A stretch of 64,000 nucleotides of DNA from the NCBI RefSeq assembly GCF_958979055.1, contig NC_084895.1, positions 19,638,501 through 19,702,500 of the forward strand, read 5' to 3'. The notes beneath the pieces are model-generated. The model saw only the letters and a list, made by a program, of their open reading frames with translations. It was not told the origin of the DNA and did not search any database. Numbering within the stretch: the stretch's first letter is position 1; each line of letters begins with the position of its first letter. The translations under genes and the position numbers were made by a program. The stretch comes from Alnus glutinosa (Eukaryota; Streptophyta; Magnoliopsida; Fagales; Betulaceae). Below are positions 37,011 to 48,989 of this stretch, piece by piece.

Positions 37011-37290
37011 GATTTCGTGTTTTGCAAGAATTGTTTTTCTTGTTATAGGCTGATGTGTCAATCTCTTATTGGTGGCAGAAAATTAGTGTTTTTTACCTTC
37101 ACCGGATAGAAGAGGCTCTCTTATGTGAAATTTTACCTATAAATTACATGGTTTTTTTTTTTCATCCCCTATAAGCACTTATAGACGGTTACACAAAGCT
37201 TCCCTGATCCGAAAAGCACCAGATCCTTTTTAAAATTTTCCAACCGTTGCACCCGCGCGAAACACACCCTCCATCCTCATGACAACTCAT
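35478..37290. other. Intergenic region between the receptor kinase and RRM-like genes
   Basis: No gene is supported. A foldback MITE lies at 36293-36423, a GC-rich patch at 36735-36905 and a (TA)n tract at 36966-37006. The first 120 bp after the stop probably include the receptor kinase 3' UTR. Confidence 0.5.
36293..36423. mobile_element. Foldback MITE, about 131 bp
   Basis: TGATTGTTACACT at the left and AGTGTAACGATCA at the right are inverted. The inner arms pair over CACTCACACCAGACACA/TGTGTCTGGTGTGAGTG. The loop is about 35 nt. No clear target duplication is visible. Confidence 0.6.
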
Positions 37291-37296
37291 TGTCCT

Positions 37297-37304
37297 TATA
37301 AAAA
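37297..37304 (+). promoter_or_regulatory. TATA box of the RRM-like gene
   Basis: TATAAAAA lies 162 bp before the ATG at 37459. The leader contains a (CT)n tract at about 37404-37424, common in plant 5' UTRs. Confidence 0.5.
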
Positions 37305-37458
37305 CACAAATTTTGAAACGTCGCGATGCTTGAGAAATCAGCATTTCTTTCTATAAATCCTTCGTCTCTCTCACACAATCTTCTTGCCACAGAAAAATAC
37401 ACAGTCTCTCTCTCTCTCTCTCTCCCCCTTCCCGGAGACACAGTTAATCTTCCACCAT

Positions 37459-39218
37459 ATGGACGCCGTGCAGGCTCCCAACATTGTCGCCCACATCACC
37501 GAAAGGCTTCTGTATCGCCGTTTGATCGCTACCGGAGTTGACCCAGAAGAGTCGATGAAGGTCATGGCGTTTTGGATGTGGCTTGAGGCGCAAGGCTTCA
37601 AAGAACTGGTGCGTAAGATATCCTCAAACAACGACAAATTCTTGGCCTTGGTCGCCGACGAAGCTATCGCCGTTTTGGCCACTCTGTTTCCCAGTCCCAG
37701 CAGCGCGCCAATTTCGCACAATCTCTGCCCCATCACTTCCATATTTTCCGGCGCCCTCTCCATCCACGACATCTTCGGGAACAAAGAGACTGTCTCCGGA
37801 GGTGTCGCCGACGTTTACAACAGAGTTTGTCGCGCGCTTTTTAAGGATGTGTTGGAAGAAAGAAGCGGAAAAGTGGAAGGTGATGCAGTGAGTGTTGGAA
37901 CGAAACTGAATCCGTTTGCGAGGGAATGGAGTCCGGCAATAGAGCGTGTGCCGGAGGAAGAGAGGTGCTTGTTTCTGACTTTCTCCAAAGGGAATCCTAT
38001 CACTGAGGACCAAATCTTCAACTTCTTTAACCAGTAAGTCTTGTATTTTATTCTTAGCTTATTAGTAGAAAAAATAGCTTAATTAATTGGTCTTGAATCA
38101 CATCGTAATTATAAGTTTAATTAGTTAAAAATTGACATTTATTAAGTTAAGCATAAAATTTTTATGGATGAGGATATTTCGTGCAAGGCAGCGATGTGAG
38201 AGGTTGTTTGGACTCCGACCGGCAACACAAACACACACATATATGCCAAAAGGAGTCACCATCCTCTCGAATTTAGCTTAGGATTAGGAGCGGTAAAAAA
38301 ATTACAATATACCTACTGTAATTTTTTCAACGGTTCAGATTTAATTTCAAATTTTCTTTTAAGATACAATGGCATGACAGTTTCATGTAAGGGTTTGTTC
38401 GGGAGCCACCAACTCAGGTTGTTTTAACCCGAACAAACTCTCACATATAGGCTTGTGGCAGAGTTAAAATTTCTGTTCAAGAGAGCAAAACTAAAAGATG
38501 AGGTTAAAGAAAAAAAAATTATAAAAAAAATTATTAGCTAAATTTTAGGATAGGATCCTCTAAGATATTAACGGCTAAATCCGCCATTTCTTAATATCTT
38601 AAGTTATTAGGTTAGGATCCTCTAAAATTCATAATATTTGTCTTGTAGACTTCTTAAAATTTCAACCATTATTTTAAATTAAATATTTGAGATTTTGCCA
38701 ACTCAACATCTACCCTTCTAAATAGATTTAATTCATATCAATTAGTTTTAGTTGGCTAAATTGGTAAATGTTAAATTTTTTATTTTTTTTTTCCATTTAA
38801 TACTAAAAAACTTTAGCAAGTTCACAAATATGAGCATTTATTGTATGGCATCGATATCTCTCTCAACAACAAAGGTTAAATACTAGAAAATTAGATTATG
38901 AGAATAATTTTTCTAGCTGTTCCATTTTATCAAAAAAATAAATTATATATATATAAAGTTTGTGTATTTATTTAATATATTTATGTGTTTTTGATAATGT
39001 GATCGAGCAGAAAATATGGTCGATGTGTGGAAAGGGTGTACGTACACTGGTCGGATCCAAATAATCCGGCACTCTTCGGGAAAGTGGTGTTCAACAGGTG
39101 TTCCGTTCCAGCGATTATAATGGGAAGACTTGAGCAAGCCAAATTCACAGTCAATTCAAAGCCGCTTTGGTGCAAGCGATTTGAAGTAGAGAAGAAGGGT
39201 CTTTCTAAAAAGAAATAA
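37459..39218 (+). CDS. Plant protein with C-terminal RRM-like fold, function unknown
   Basis: Exon 1 is 37459-38033 and exon 2 is 39011-39218, giving 260 aa. The donor is CA|GTAAGT and the acceptor GAGCAG|A; splicing gives FFNQKYGRCVERVYVHW. The start is the ATG of MDAVQAPN. The N-terminal half is helical and has no named domain. The C-terminal part (about 170-250), EERCLFLTFSKGNPIT to KPLWCKRFEVEKK, resembles the degenerate RRM (nucleotide-binding alpha-beta plait) of a plant family of uncharacterised proteins. It ends in a Lys-rich tail (KKGLSKKK). RNA binding is a family-level guess. No neighbour suggests a pathway. Confidence 0.8.
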
Positions 39219-39846
39219 TTCCAGATAATTAATTATCTCATGTTTTATGACTCAATAATAATTATTATTATCCCATATTCTTGGGGATAATTTGTTATCG
39301 CTTTTAATAATAATTTCTAATAAAATAATAATTTATGGATGATATAACTAACTTTTCTCCATCCTCGTAATTCCTAATGCTCTTTACACGGACGGAGTCA
39401 GAAATTATTATGGTGAGAGGTTAGAGACTAAAAAATTTTGTTGCTAGGCCTATACCAGCCCCATTCATCCGTCTCTAGCTCTGTCTCTCTCTGCATATGA
39501 AGTTTTATTTTCTTTTTCTTTCTCTTTTGTTTTTGTGTTTTATGTTGTTCATTTAAATGTTTTGAATTAAAGCAATTAAACCTCATATAATTGTAAGAAA
39601 TCTCAATTTTTACAAGAAAAAACCCACCATAATAACTCCATAAGGGTCAATTGTGGGGATATTCAAGTATATGTACACAATTCTAGTGACATGACCTTAA
39701 TGTTAGTCCCATAAATTTAATGATAGATATACAAATATGGAGGGCAAAGTGAAATTAAGGGTAAGTTTGTCGCATTTAGCAAGGGTTATTCCCACCAACA
39801 TAATGGAAGATGATATCATTAGTTAGTAATGCTATTATAATAGAGG

Positions 39847-40310
39847 CTGAAATTGAACAGAAAAATATCAAAAGAAAAGCTCCATATCAAATAGCCATTT
39901 GGATTAGTTTCAGAAATTTATGAAAGGTCAAACCCACATGGAAAAAAGTAAGTTCTACAAAATTTCCATGTTATCTTGGAAAATTTACCAAATGGAACAA
40001 TGGGTTCGTCCAAGAAAAATCAGCAACTATTAATGCAATGAATGCATTATCTGTCCTACATTTCAATGAAAGCAAACATTCATTTAGCCGTTTAGGGCAA
40101 TAAACACAAACATCAATTACCAAACTATAACACAGACCCACGAATTTTTGAACCAAAACATTAGCCTAGTGAGCAAAAACAACCCACATCTAATTAAGCA
40201 AAATCACAGATCTGAAAGCTATGGCAAGTAAAAGCTAAAAACAAAGTTTAACCATAGAGACAAAGAGTGTGTGGTATTACTTCAGCAACTAGGTACTCGA
40301 GCACTGCTCG
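39847..40310 (-). repeat. Copy X of histone H2A-gene intron sequence
   Basis: It matches 43938-44410 and 63268-63710 over about 400 bp (for example GGATTAGTTTCAGAAATTT and TTAGCCGTTTAGGGCAATAA). In the other two copies this sequence directly follows a minus-strand H2A exon fragment. Here the exon part is absent. Confidence 0.65.
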
Positions 40311-40663
40311 AGTACGACGAGCACGGCGAAACAATATCAGGAGAATAGAATAGAGAAAACAATATCAGTTGATTGGTCAACTCGTAGGTCAAGTGGGTTT
40401 ACCAGTTTGATATGTTCATAAATGAGTTGCTTATTTATGAACCCTTGAATTTGTTTAGCTTAAATTCAAACACTATAATTTCGTATCGTATTCGTATCGA
40501 ATTTGTAGATCATTTCAAAAATTGTCAGTCCTAATTAAAAGACATAATGAGAAAGACTCAAATGATTGGCTCCTATGGTTGTTAAATTGATGGAACTTCC
40601 CCATAATCAAGAGGTCTTTCGACTTCTTCAACTTCTAGGAAATATCCAAGAGTTGAAACGGCT

Positions 40664-40667
<4 letters not shown>

Positions 40668-40722
<55 letters not shown>
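40668..40722. repeat. (TA)n microsatellite
   Basis: About 55 bp of uninterrupted alternating TA. Confidence 0.9.
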
Positions 40723-40727
<5 letters not shown>

Positions 40728-41139
40728 AGGAAAGTGTTATTTAGTAGCATGTTATATATGCGATTGTCATACAATTAGGATGACGTGACATTAAAAATCA
40801 ATTATTAATTTATCTTTTTACAAGTCCTTGCCTATTTAAAAGCGAGATGTGCGTCCACATATAGGCCTCACATATGTAATTATGATTTTAAAAAGTGTGA
40901 GGATGAGAAAGGGACCAAGAAGGAAATGAATCATTTCTATTTAAAGACTAATTTTAATGCCACATCATTTCAATTATATGTCTGTAATATAACAGTCTAT
41001 TAAATATCATTGAGAGTCCCTTTTATAAGGATGTGCTGTAAAAATGATGTTTTATAACTTCCAACAAGGAGTTGACATATTATCTAAGAAAGCTAAATAC
41101 AATAAACATAAAAGCATCGAATCTTCTTAAAAATAAAAA

Positions 41140-41508
41140 TGGATAATTACACTTAACCCCCCTGATTTATCCACGGTGTGGCGATTTACCCCCCAATGTA
41201 CCAAAATTGGTACATGACCCCCCCGAACTTGCCAACGTGTGGCAAAATCAACCTTCCGTCCAATCAACCGTTCGTTTGGACGGAAAGTCGGTCACGTGCA
41301 AGTCACGTGACTTGGGGAGGTTCTCTGTCTTAAATGGTCACGTGACTTGCACGTGACCGATTTTCCGTCCAAACGAACGGTCGATTGGACGGAAGGTTGA
41401 TTTTGCCACACGTTGGCAAGTTCGGGGGGGTCATGTACCAATTTTGGTACATTGGGGGGTAAATCGCCACACCGTGGATAAATCAGGGGGGTTAAGTGTA
41501 ATTATCCC
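41140..41508. mobile_element. Mutator-type foldback MITE, nearly perfect palindrome
   Basis: Two arms of about 170 bp (GGATAATTACACTTAAC at the left, its complement at the right) enclose a loop of about 25 nt. The element is flanked by a 9-bp duplication AAATAAAAA (41131-41139 and 41509-41517). A 9-bp target duplication with long TIRs marks Mutator-derived MITEs. Each arm carries two CACGTG palindromes, at 41293, 41304, 41339 and 41350. Confidence 0.85.
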
Positions 41509-41696
41509 AAATAAAAAAAAAAAAAAATGGGGCACTTTCTGGTTTTCCCTTTTAAGAGCCCAACCGATCCTAAAAAACAACCACCTCCTCAGCCCAACAC
41601 CACCGTTGGATTCCGCCAATGGCCACATGCCAAAAAAAAAAAAAAAAATATCTCGCTCCCATAAAAAAACAACCAAAAATCACAGTCGAAGAATAG

Positions 41697-41951
41697 CTAA
41701 AACCCAATTCGGCGTTATCATCATCTTCAATTCGGAGACTTTTTTCAAGCTCTAGGTCGGATGACGAAGGATATGCTGTGGGGAAGAATGATTATGTGTT
41801 GCAGACTCTGGTGGTGGGCGGTGGAACTGGGAGTATGGGTGGTGGTTGTGGTGGCAGAGGATCAGATGGTGGAGATGGAGGTAATAATGGTGGGTCTGGG
41901 TCTTTTGAAGGTAATAATCATGAGAGTGATAGGCCTACTATTGCTGCCTAA
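41697..41951 (+). pseudogene. Gly-rich gene fragment, unrecognised
   Basis: A frame without ATG encodes a Ser-rich stretch (SSSSIRRLFSSSRSDDEG), then NDYVLQTLVVGGGTGSMGGG and a Gly/Asp/Asn-rich run, ending at TAA 41949-41951. An in-frame TAG lies at 41694-41696. The composition and the organised peptide suggest a relic of a real N-terminal exon, perhaps of an organelle-targeted protein, but I cannot name the family. Codons fit a protein better than do the overlapping frames. Confidence 0.3.
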
Positions 41952-42610
41952 TTCTTTTGTGAAGAAATTTTTTATTTGGAATCCTACTGTTTCGAACAAG
42001 GAGGGAGCGGAGCTAAAAGCGGAATTGAAGGGGAACAAGAAGGAAGGAGTGAAGATCGAAGGAGAGGAAACAGAGTGAGACAGAGAGAGAGATAGTCAGA
42101 GCGAGAACGGCAAGACGGGTGTTTAATTTGTTTTAAAAGATCGGGTGGTTTGATGTTTATTGTATTTTTTTATATTTTTATGACTTGTCCACTTATAATT
42201 GGCTGCTATAAAATGAGGATTTTATGGCCTTCTTATAAAAGGTATTCTCTTTAACTTATCCTTTAACAATCAAAATCCAATTTTTTGTTTTTTTTTCATG
42301 TTCATTTCATTCACTCATTTGTTGTTATTACTATTAAACTGTTCAACATTGCCCCATCCCTCTCTTTATATTTTTATTTCCACTCACCGTTTTCTCACTT
42401 GTTCTTTCAACTCACCGAACACTTCCACTCCTCTCTTTATTTTACCATAATTTTATTTCTTTTATTATTATTATTATTATTATTTTCTCTTCTTTCCATT
42501 TCAAGTTTTTGTCATTCACTCCTCTCTTATCCTCCAAAGGATGCACATTAATTGCCCCTCCTCCTTCTACTTTATATTTTAATATTATATTAGGGAAAAT
42601 TAAAAGTAGT

Positions 42611-42619
42611 TATAAATAG
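42611..42619 (+). promoter_or_regulatory. TATA box of the defensin gene
   Basis: TATAAATAG lies 88 bp before the ATG at 42699, at a normal distance for a short plant leader. Confidence 0.6.
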
Positions 42620-42698
42620 CAAATGCTTGAGGACTTGTTTCTAGCACCAAAGAAAAGCCACACCATTTCAGTTTGACATAAGTGAAGAAAAAGAAAAT

Positions 42699-43566
42699 AT
42701 GGCCAGGACTCCAATTTTCATCATTTTCATTCTCTTCACAATAACCGGTAAGTGATTCAATAATTTCTTTTTAATTATATATAGCTCAAATATTCTCTAC
42801 CTTTTTTTTTTGGAAAGGTATTATTCTCTAACTTTTATATTAGGCATGCAAATATAGTTTTACCAAAGATTTTGTGCATAGTTTTCTTTGGACAGAAACT
42901 CCTACAAATCAACCTCTAAAAACGAAACACCCATTAAAACTATTAATTAAAGAACACAAATTTCTTACAAGTTGGTTTATAGGAAACTCATACAAACTGA
43001 CGACATGTGTCCTTTAAGCAATTAAGAAAACATGTGAAAAGCACATGCAATTCAAAAAAATATGTACTTCTTACATGCAAACGACAAATGTCACTATTAG
43101 AAGTTGGTTTGTAGAAACTTTCCTACAAACCAGTTTGTATGAAATTTCTATCCTTAAAAAAACATGTGAGAAGCATATGCTAGTAAAAGAAAATATTGTT
43201 TCTCACATGTTGAGGACGCACGTCACTTTTAGAAATTGTCATATAAAAAATTTCCTAGAAAACAATATGTAAGAAATTTGCGTCCATTTTTGATATATGG
43301 AGTTGAAATTTGATCTATTTTTTATTATTAATTTATTTAATTTAATTTAATTTATATATATTTTTTAATGATTTGTTCATATGATAGCATCAACACAAGG
43401 CTTTGTTACCCTCTGTGAGAAAGATAGTCAAACGTACCATGGGCCATGTAGTTGGTCACCGGGTTGTGATGATGGCTGTAGGAACAATGAGAAAGCCTTC
43501 TTTGGGAAATGTAAGGGCTATCACTGGGGTTTTCCTAAATGTGTATGCTATTTTTACTTTTGTTGA
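42699..43566 (+). CDS. Plant defensin-like (CSab) secreted peptide
   Basis: Exon 1 (42699-42747) encodes the signal peptide start (MARTPIFIIFILFTIT). Exon 2 (43388-43566) encodes the rest, and the precursor has 75 aa. The donor GTAAGT and the acceptor ATAG are phase 1, and an intron inside the signal peptide region is the standard defensin layout. The mature part has eight Cys spaced C-x10-C-x5-C-x3-C-x10-C-x9-C-x1-C-x4-C, the plant defensin framework with CxxxC and CxC. A Gly before the fifth Cys gives the gamma-core (GKCKGYHWG). Such peptides are secreted and often act against fungi; others serve in signalling. The last spacing (4) is slightly longer than the usual 3. Specific activity cannot be told. 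Confidence 0.85.
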
Positions 43567-43780
43567 ATTCCTACAACCTAGGAGATGCATGATTTGGGTG
43601 TATTAATTACGAAAAATTTGAGTACTTCAGTGATCTTTGAGTACTTCATTGATCAAAGATCACGAGCATAAAACTCTTATATCATAAAGCATAAAATTCT
43701 ACAAAATCATAGTCGCATGCTATGATCTTACAAACTCATAGATACAAATAAAATTCTTATAATGAAGTGCTCTATGTGAC

Positions 43781-43881
43781 TTACTCAAGGTCTTCATCAT
43801 TCCTCCAAGCCAGCAGAACATGCCTTGGAATCATCTTGTTCTTCTTCTTGTCATGAGCTGCATTTCCAGCCAACTGCAGCA
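43781..43881 (-). pseudogene. Histone H2A fragment, copy Y
   Basis: Minus-strand peptide [15 protein letters not shown], then [16 protein letters not shown] and stop. This is the third alpha-helix and C-terminal part of the H2A histone fold, cut short by a TAA at 43781-43783 where the protein should continue. It begins at an acceptor-like AG, and the sequence beyond (43882-44760) is the same as that next to copy Z. It cannot encode a full histone. Confidence 0.7.
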
Positions 43882-44760
43882 CTTTCACACACATTTGTGC
43901 AAAATGACTTCATCATGAAGAATAAAAAACAGAGGTTGAAATTGAAGCAGTACAGAAAAGAAACACCGCTACCTCCTTTGCAATCAGACACAAATACTAA
44001 AAACTCCAAAATATTAAATAGCCATTTGGATTAGTTTCAGAAATTTATGAAAGGTCAAACCCACATGGAAAAAAGTAAATCCTACAAAATTTCCACATTA
44101 TCTCGGAAAATTTACCAAATGGAACAATTGGTTCGTCCAAGAAAAATCAGCTACTATTAATGCAATGTACACATTTTCTGTCCTACATTTCAATGAAAGC
44201 AGACATTCATTTAGCCGTTTAGGGCAATAAACACAAACATCAAATACCAAACTATAACAGACTCACGAATTTCCGAACCGAAATGTTTGCCTAGTGAGCA
44301 AAACAACCCACATCTAATTAATCAAAATCACAAATCTGAGAGCTATGGCAAGTAAAAGCTTAAAAACCATAGAGACAAAAAGAGTGTGTGGTATTACTTC
44401 AGCAACTAGGTACTCAAGCACGGCGAAACAATATCAGTAGAATAGAAAAAGGAAAGAAAATAGGAAAACAAGAAAAATAAGTAGAAACAATACCATGTTC
44501 TAAAGCACCCTAAACAGAAAATGAAACAAATGAATACAGTATAATTGCAAGTCAAACAATCAGAGAAGGGAAAAAAAAAAGAGACATAAATTAATGGAAC
44601 AGGCTGTGTAGTCTGGGGCTATACAGATTGTTCTTTGTTCTTTTTACATTGAAAGTTGAAACTGGTATCATCTTTTCTTAGAAAAGAGCAAAAGAGAGTG
44701 ATATTTACAATTCATAGATGCTCTCCCTACTGTTTGGAACTTCAAAATCGAGTACGCATA
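43882..44760 (-). repeat. Duplicated intron/flank of the H2A locus, copy Y
   Basis: It matches 63214-64000 at the window end almost throughout, with indels (for example 44600-44750 against 63845-64000). The match with copy X covers only part. This indicates segmental duplication of the H2A locus. Confidence 0.65.
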
Positions 44761-45399
44761 ACATTGAAAGAAAAAACATATATCAAATTTTTTTTTTTTT
44801 ATAAGTAAGAATTCATTAAAAAGCGCAGATATTGAAAACCAATCTATTTGATTTAAATGGAAAATTGAAACCCAGATATTGGCCAACTTCAACCTACATT
44901 TGGGCATGATTTCATTGTAAAACAAGAGAAATAAGGCACTAAGCAACAAATAAAAAGGGATTATCAACAACACAAATCTACCAGCCTCGTCTACTCAGAC
45001 TTGTTAGCTTCCACAGCTTTGTTACCCAATCTGTTCCACATTGTTTTGAACCAACACCCTTGATTTTTGCTATTCAACAAGGGAATACACTTACTAGCTT
45101 ACAAGCCGGTTCACAGTAATACCACCTGGCCCCCTAGCTGACCCAATCAATTGGGTTTTTCATGTGTTTTCAAGGTGTGTAATGTAAGTCCATAGTCCCT
45201 TTGGAGCAAGGGGGGAATGTTTTGTCATTTTCTGTCAATTTGCTCAGATAAGTTCTAAATGCAGAGCAGAACACAGGAGATTGATAACAAAGACTACATT
45301 AAGGAAAAACATTTTTTTTATAAGTAAAGACAAATATTATAAAAAGCATAAGGAACCCCTAAGTACACAAATAATACACAACAGGAAGCACCCAATTAA
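44761..45399. other. Intergenic, no gene supported
   Basis: The stretch is AT-rich with two short poly(T/A) runs and CA-rich words. No domain or element is recognisable. Confidence 0.4.
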
Positions 45400-46814
45400 A
45401 GCTAGCACAAGAAAGACAGTAGACCCAAACAACCCAAAACAAACAGAACCCACCCAAGGAAAACCCAAAACACACAAAAAGCTTCCAAACCCAAAGCCCA
45501 CAAACACCAACAACCCTCAAACCCGAAACCCACACGAAGCAGTCAGCACTAAAAAACGTATGCCTTCCCTTTCCCACGCCTAGAGGACGTGCTCTACATT
45601 AAGAAAAAAATATTCTCGAGAAGAGTGCCATTGAACAATGGGTCATGTCTGTCGTAACTCATGATCGATCATTGTAGTCTCTATATTCCATCACAGAGAA
45701 TTGAATATGCAAATGAACTATCAAAAGACAGATCTCTACTTCATTTCACAAATCAAAGCCCCCCTCCTCTTTCAGCATGTTCGAAATACCAATTTTTAGT
45801 CATCAATATGAAATGCCCAAAACAGAGAGAATTGATCTTAGAGATAAGAATCAGTGAGAGTGGAAAAATCGGAGAGAGAGAGAGAGAGAGAGAGGGAGAA
45901 GTAGGAGAATGAGCTGCAAGAGAGACAATAATACCTGAGATGTGAAAACCCCCACGGCAATGGTAAAGGGAAACTCATAAGCCAAAGCCAAAGAGAGATG
46001 AGATCCTTGCGAGTGAAGGAGTTGTGCGGAGCAGAGAGAGAGAGAGGAGACTTTGAAGTTGAGCAAGAAGGAGAATTTGAGAAGGTCGGGTGTGTCGATT
46101 GAGCGTGAAGGAGAAGGTCAGGTGTGCAGAATGCGTGAGACTATGAGAGGGGGAAATGGTGTGCAGGAATTTATTTTTTTTTCTTTTTTTTTTTTAAAAA
46201 AAACAGAAACCATTTTACGTTGGTTAAAAGATGTTATTCTTGTCAACCGAAAATAATTTCGGTTTGCCTAAGATTTTCAGTCATACCAAACACCGGGAAA
46301 TGGGTAAAACGTTTATGTCAAAACAATGGGGCCTTAGTTGCTAGTATATGATTCTTTGTTTCAATTTGTGCTTGTATAACCAACTCTACAATTTTTGCAC
46401 CTTGTATATCCCAATTGGATTAAAAACCCAATTGCTTTCTTTGGAATCTACTCCAAAACATAATACCACAACTCTTTGCAGATGAGCCTGTGACTGCAAT
46501 AGAAAACTTAAAGCATCACACATACACAGAATGCATACGCATAGAGATGACACCACAATATCAACAAGCTTAGAAACATACCCAAATACGGCACATTAAA
46601 TCCAATGGATTGCTGGCCAGGTATGCTAAGTTCACATGTAAAATGACAAACAAGAAAACATAAGCCATATCTAGAAGTTCTAAGTTCAATAATGCTACCC
46701 GTTTCTCTATATGCTTCGAGGATGATCTTGTTAAGAGACTCAAAACTGTCCAAAGACTCAATTTCATTAAAATCTCATAATAGGCCTAATGTAGGACAAC
46801 TACATGGCAAATTC

Positions 46815-47323
46815 TCAGGGTGAAAATACGGGCGGATAATAACCGGCCGCATGCGGATGCGATTAATAACCGCATCCGCATTCCCTTTACATATAATATA
46901 TTTAGTTAAATTCACTAAAACAATGTCGTTTTGAATTTGATATGTTTCAGACCTTTAAGTTATTTTAGGATTTTTTTCACAATCATCTCAAAATCATATC
47001 TCACTACATTTACTTTTTTTTTTTCTTTTTTTTGGGTAATCCAAATCCCGATTACTCTATGAGATATTGACCATCTATGGCTGATAATCATGAATTGCGT
47101 GACAAGTGAAATCTTAATTTATTTAAGCTTCCATATAATAATAACCACATTATTTAATCTTTCATATAGATTTAGATAGTAATCCAAACTACCTATTACC
47201 TCATATGTGGAAAGCGGATAATAACCGCATTTAATAACCGTGCAGATGCAGATATTTAAAAGTGATACCCGCATTATACGGATGCAGATATTGCTAATAA
47301 TTATATCCGCATTTTCACCCCTA
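46815..47323. mobile_element. hAT-type MITE, copy A
   Basis: Ends TCAGGGTGAAAAT and ATTTTCACCCCTA are inverted. Perfect 8-bp duplications GCAAATTC flank it (46807-46814 and 47324-47331). Inside are repeated GCGGAT/ATCCGC words and no ORF. The same insertion is present in copy B, so it predates the block duplication. Confidence 0.85.
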
Positions 47324-47807
47324 GCAAATTCACTGGGCACAAAGTGCCTTGTGCATTCAGCACATATGCCAAAGACATTAAGCACATTGAGAAATAGACA
47401 CTCATGATAGAATCGTCTTGGTGTCAAGCTAGGATGTTCCATCACTCATAAAAATAGGCTGTGAGCAAAAACAAAAGCCATACAGATCAGTCATTGCCTG
47501 CATTTCAGGGTCATTTGTCTCTTCTCAGGGGTGGTACGGAAGTGGGAGTTCAAACACAAGTGGCGATATGTGAGTTATGATTTTGTTTGGAATCTAAAAA
47601 CTATGTCATAGCATAATATTTGATACTTTTGTCTTGGACATCACATTGTCCATGTCAAAACAGAGTAAGATAATACAAATCCAATGCCCAATAACTTACT
47701 TTTTCGCCATACAATACCTAATAAATTGAAAATGCTTTAACTGCCAACTATGACACGCATCAAATTGGAAGTCAAAATGTTACAAGTTTCCCATCCCGCG
47801 TACCTTC

Positions 47808-48989
47808 TCAGACTGAAATGCTAAATGAAGCAGACATCTTACCCTGATATACCTTCAACAATTGAGGAACATCATCCTGAAATCTGATCACAAACTTCTC
47901 CAAAAACACCCTCTCACTCGGTAGAAAGACAGTCCCCAAGGCCAAGTTATTCTTGACCAAACCCTTGGCTAGCAAAATTTGAACAACCGACCACCGAGGG
48001 ATTATTCTTTTTTCCAAGCTTAAATTTATAACTGCAGGATTTGTAGCAACATCTGTTGATGTCCAACCACTTTTGTTCACAAGGAAATCCATTGTTTTCG
48101 TGATATTCTCTTCTGAAGCTAGCATACAATTTGGAAGCCTTTTAAAAGTTGCGAGGGCAATGTCCCTTGACCAACCCCACCTCTTATAAAGCTCCAATCT
48201 TGATTCCAGCTTTGGTTTACTCATCTTCAATAATGCTTGGATTGCCAGGACAAACACTGTTTTTAAGGGATCGAATCCCATTTCCGTAACCTGGTTGGCA
48301 GCCTCAGCAAACCTAGTATGCTTAATAAACGCTGTAGAGGGATAATTACTTACCAAGAATGAGATTGTAGATAGAGGCGCTCCAAGTTGTCTCATAAGTG
48401 CAATGTTAGGAGCCATAGTATTCGTTACATCGCATAGAAAAGCACGCGGTGAGCGCTTGAAAGTTGTCAGGACTTTCTCGTCAACAAGTACAGTCTTAAG
48501 GAAATCATAGGACCCGATAAGACGTTTCTTTAAGTTGGTTTTGAACAGAAATGGGTTTGAAGAAATGATGGTAGTGAGGTCAGAGCTCGAAACCCCAATG
48601 GAACGGATAAGCTCAATCTTGGGCAAAAGGGTCTTCTCAGGGTGAGCTAATAGAACCCGTGGATGACTCCTGACGATTTGGGAGATCTGAGCATTGCTGA
48701 ATCCATTCTCTTTAAGAACATTCAGCACTGAGTCTGGTTTCTCTGGGTTCTGAAATACTACGCTCTGGGATGCTAAAATTGCAGATTTTGCGGACAACCC
48801 ACAAGAGCTTATGAGGTAAGACACTGCAAAAGAATGTTTTTCCTCTTCTGGTTTTTCATTAGATTCAACTAAACTACCTACTGATGTAAACGATTTGACA
48901 ATAAAGAAACCATTTTGCTGAAGAAAACCCAAATGGGTCCTCCTGTGTTTGAGTACTAGTAGCTGTCTTGAACAGAGAAAACCAAACAT
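47808..48989 (-). CDS. mTERF family protein (copy A)
   Basis: A single intronless ORF of 393 aa starting MFGFLCSRQ. The basic, Ser-containing N-terminus looks like an organelle targeting peptide (mitochondrial by composition). From about residue 60 it has repeated mTERF motifs of about 30 residues with Leu and Pro at fixed places, for example SQIVRSHPRVLLAHPEKTL, TTIISSNPFLF and TFKRSPRAFL. They form a right-handed helical solenoid that binds nucleic acid in the family. Plant mTERFs act in mitochondrial or plastid transcription, splicing or translation. The gene belongs to the large intronless plant group. It is intact, and the copy at 57732-58913 differs at 27 residues. Confidence 0.92.
   Translation of the reverse strand: MFGFLCSRQLLVLKHRRTHLGFLQQNGFFIVKSFTSVGSLVESNEKPEEEKHSFAVSYLISSCGLSAKSAILASQSVVFQNPEKPDSVLNVLKENGFSNAQISQIVRSHPRVLLAHPEKTLLPKIELIRSIGVSSSDLTTIISSNPFLFKTNLKKRLIGSYDFLKTVLVDEKVLTTFKRSPRAFLCDVTNTMAPNIALMRQLGAPLSTISFLVSNYPSTAFIKHTRFAEAANQVTEMGFDPLKTVFVLAIQALLKMSKPKLESRLELYKRWGWSRDIALATFKRLPNCMLASEENITKTMDFLVNKSGWTSTDVATNPAVINLSLEKRIIPRWSVVQILLAKGLVKNNLALGTVFLPSERVFLEKFVIRFQDDVPQLLKVYQGKMSASFSISV

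Larger units (their letters stand above)
39219..41139. other. Intergenic region with repeats
   Basis: It contains a copy of the H2A-derived repeat (39847-40310) and a long (TA)n tract (40668-40722). No gene is supported in the rest. Confidence 0.5.
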
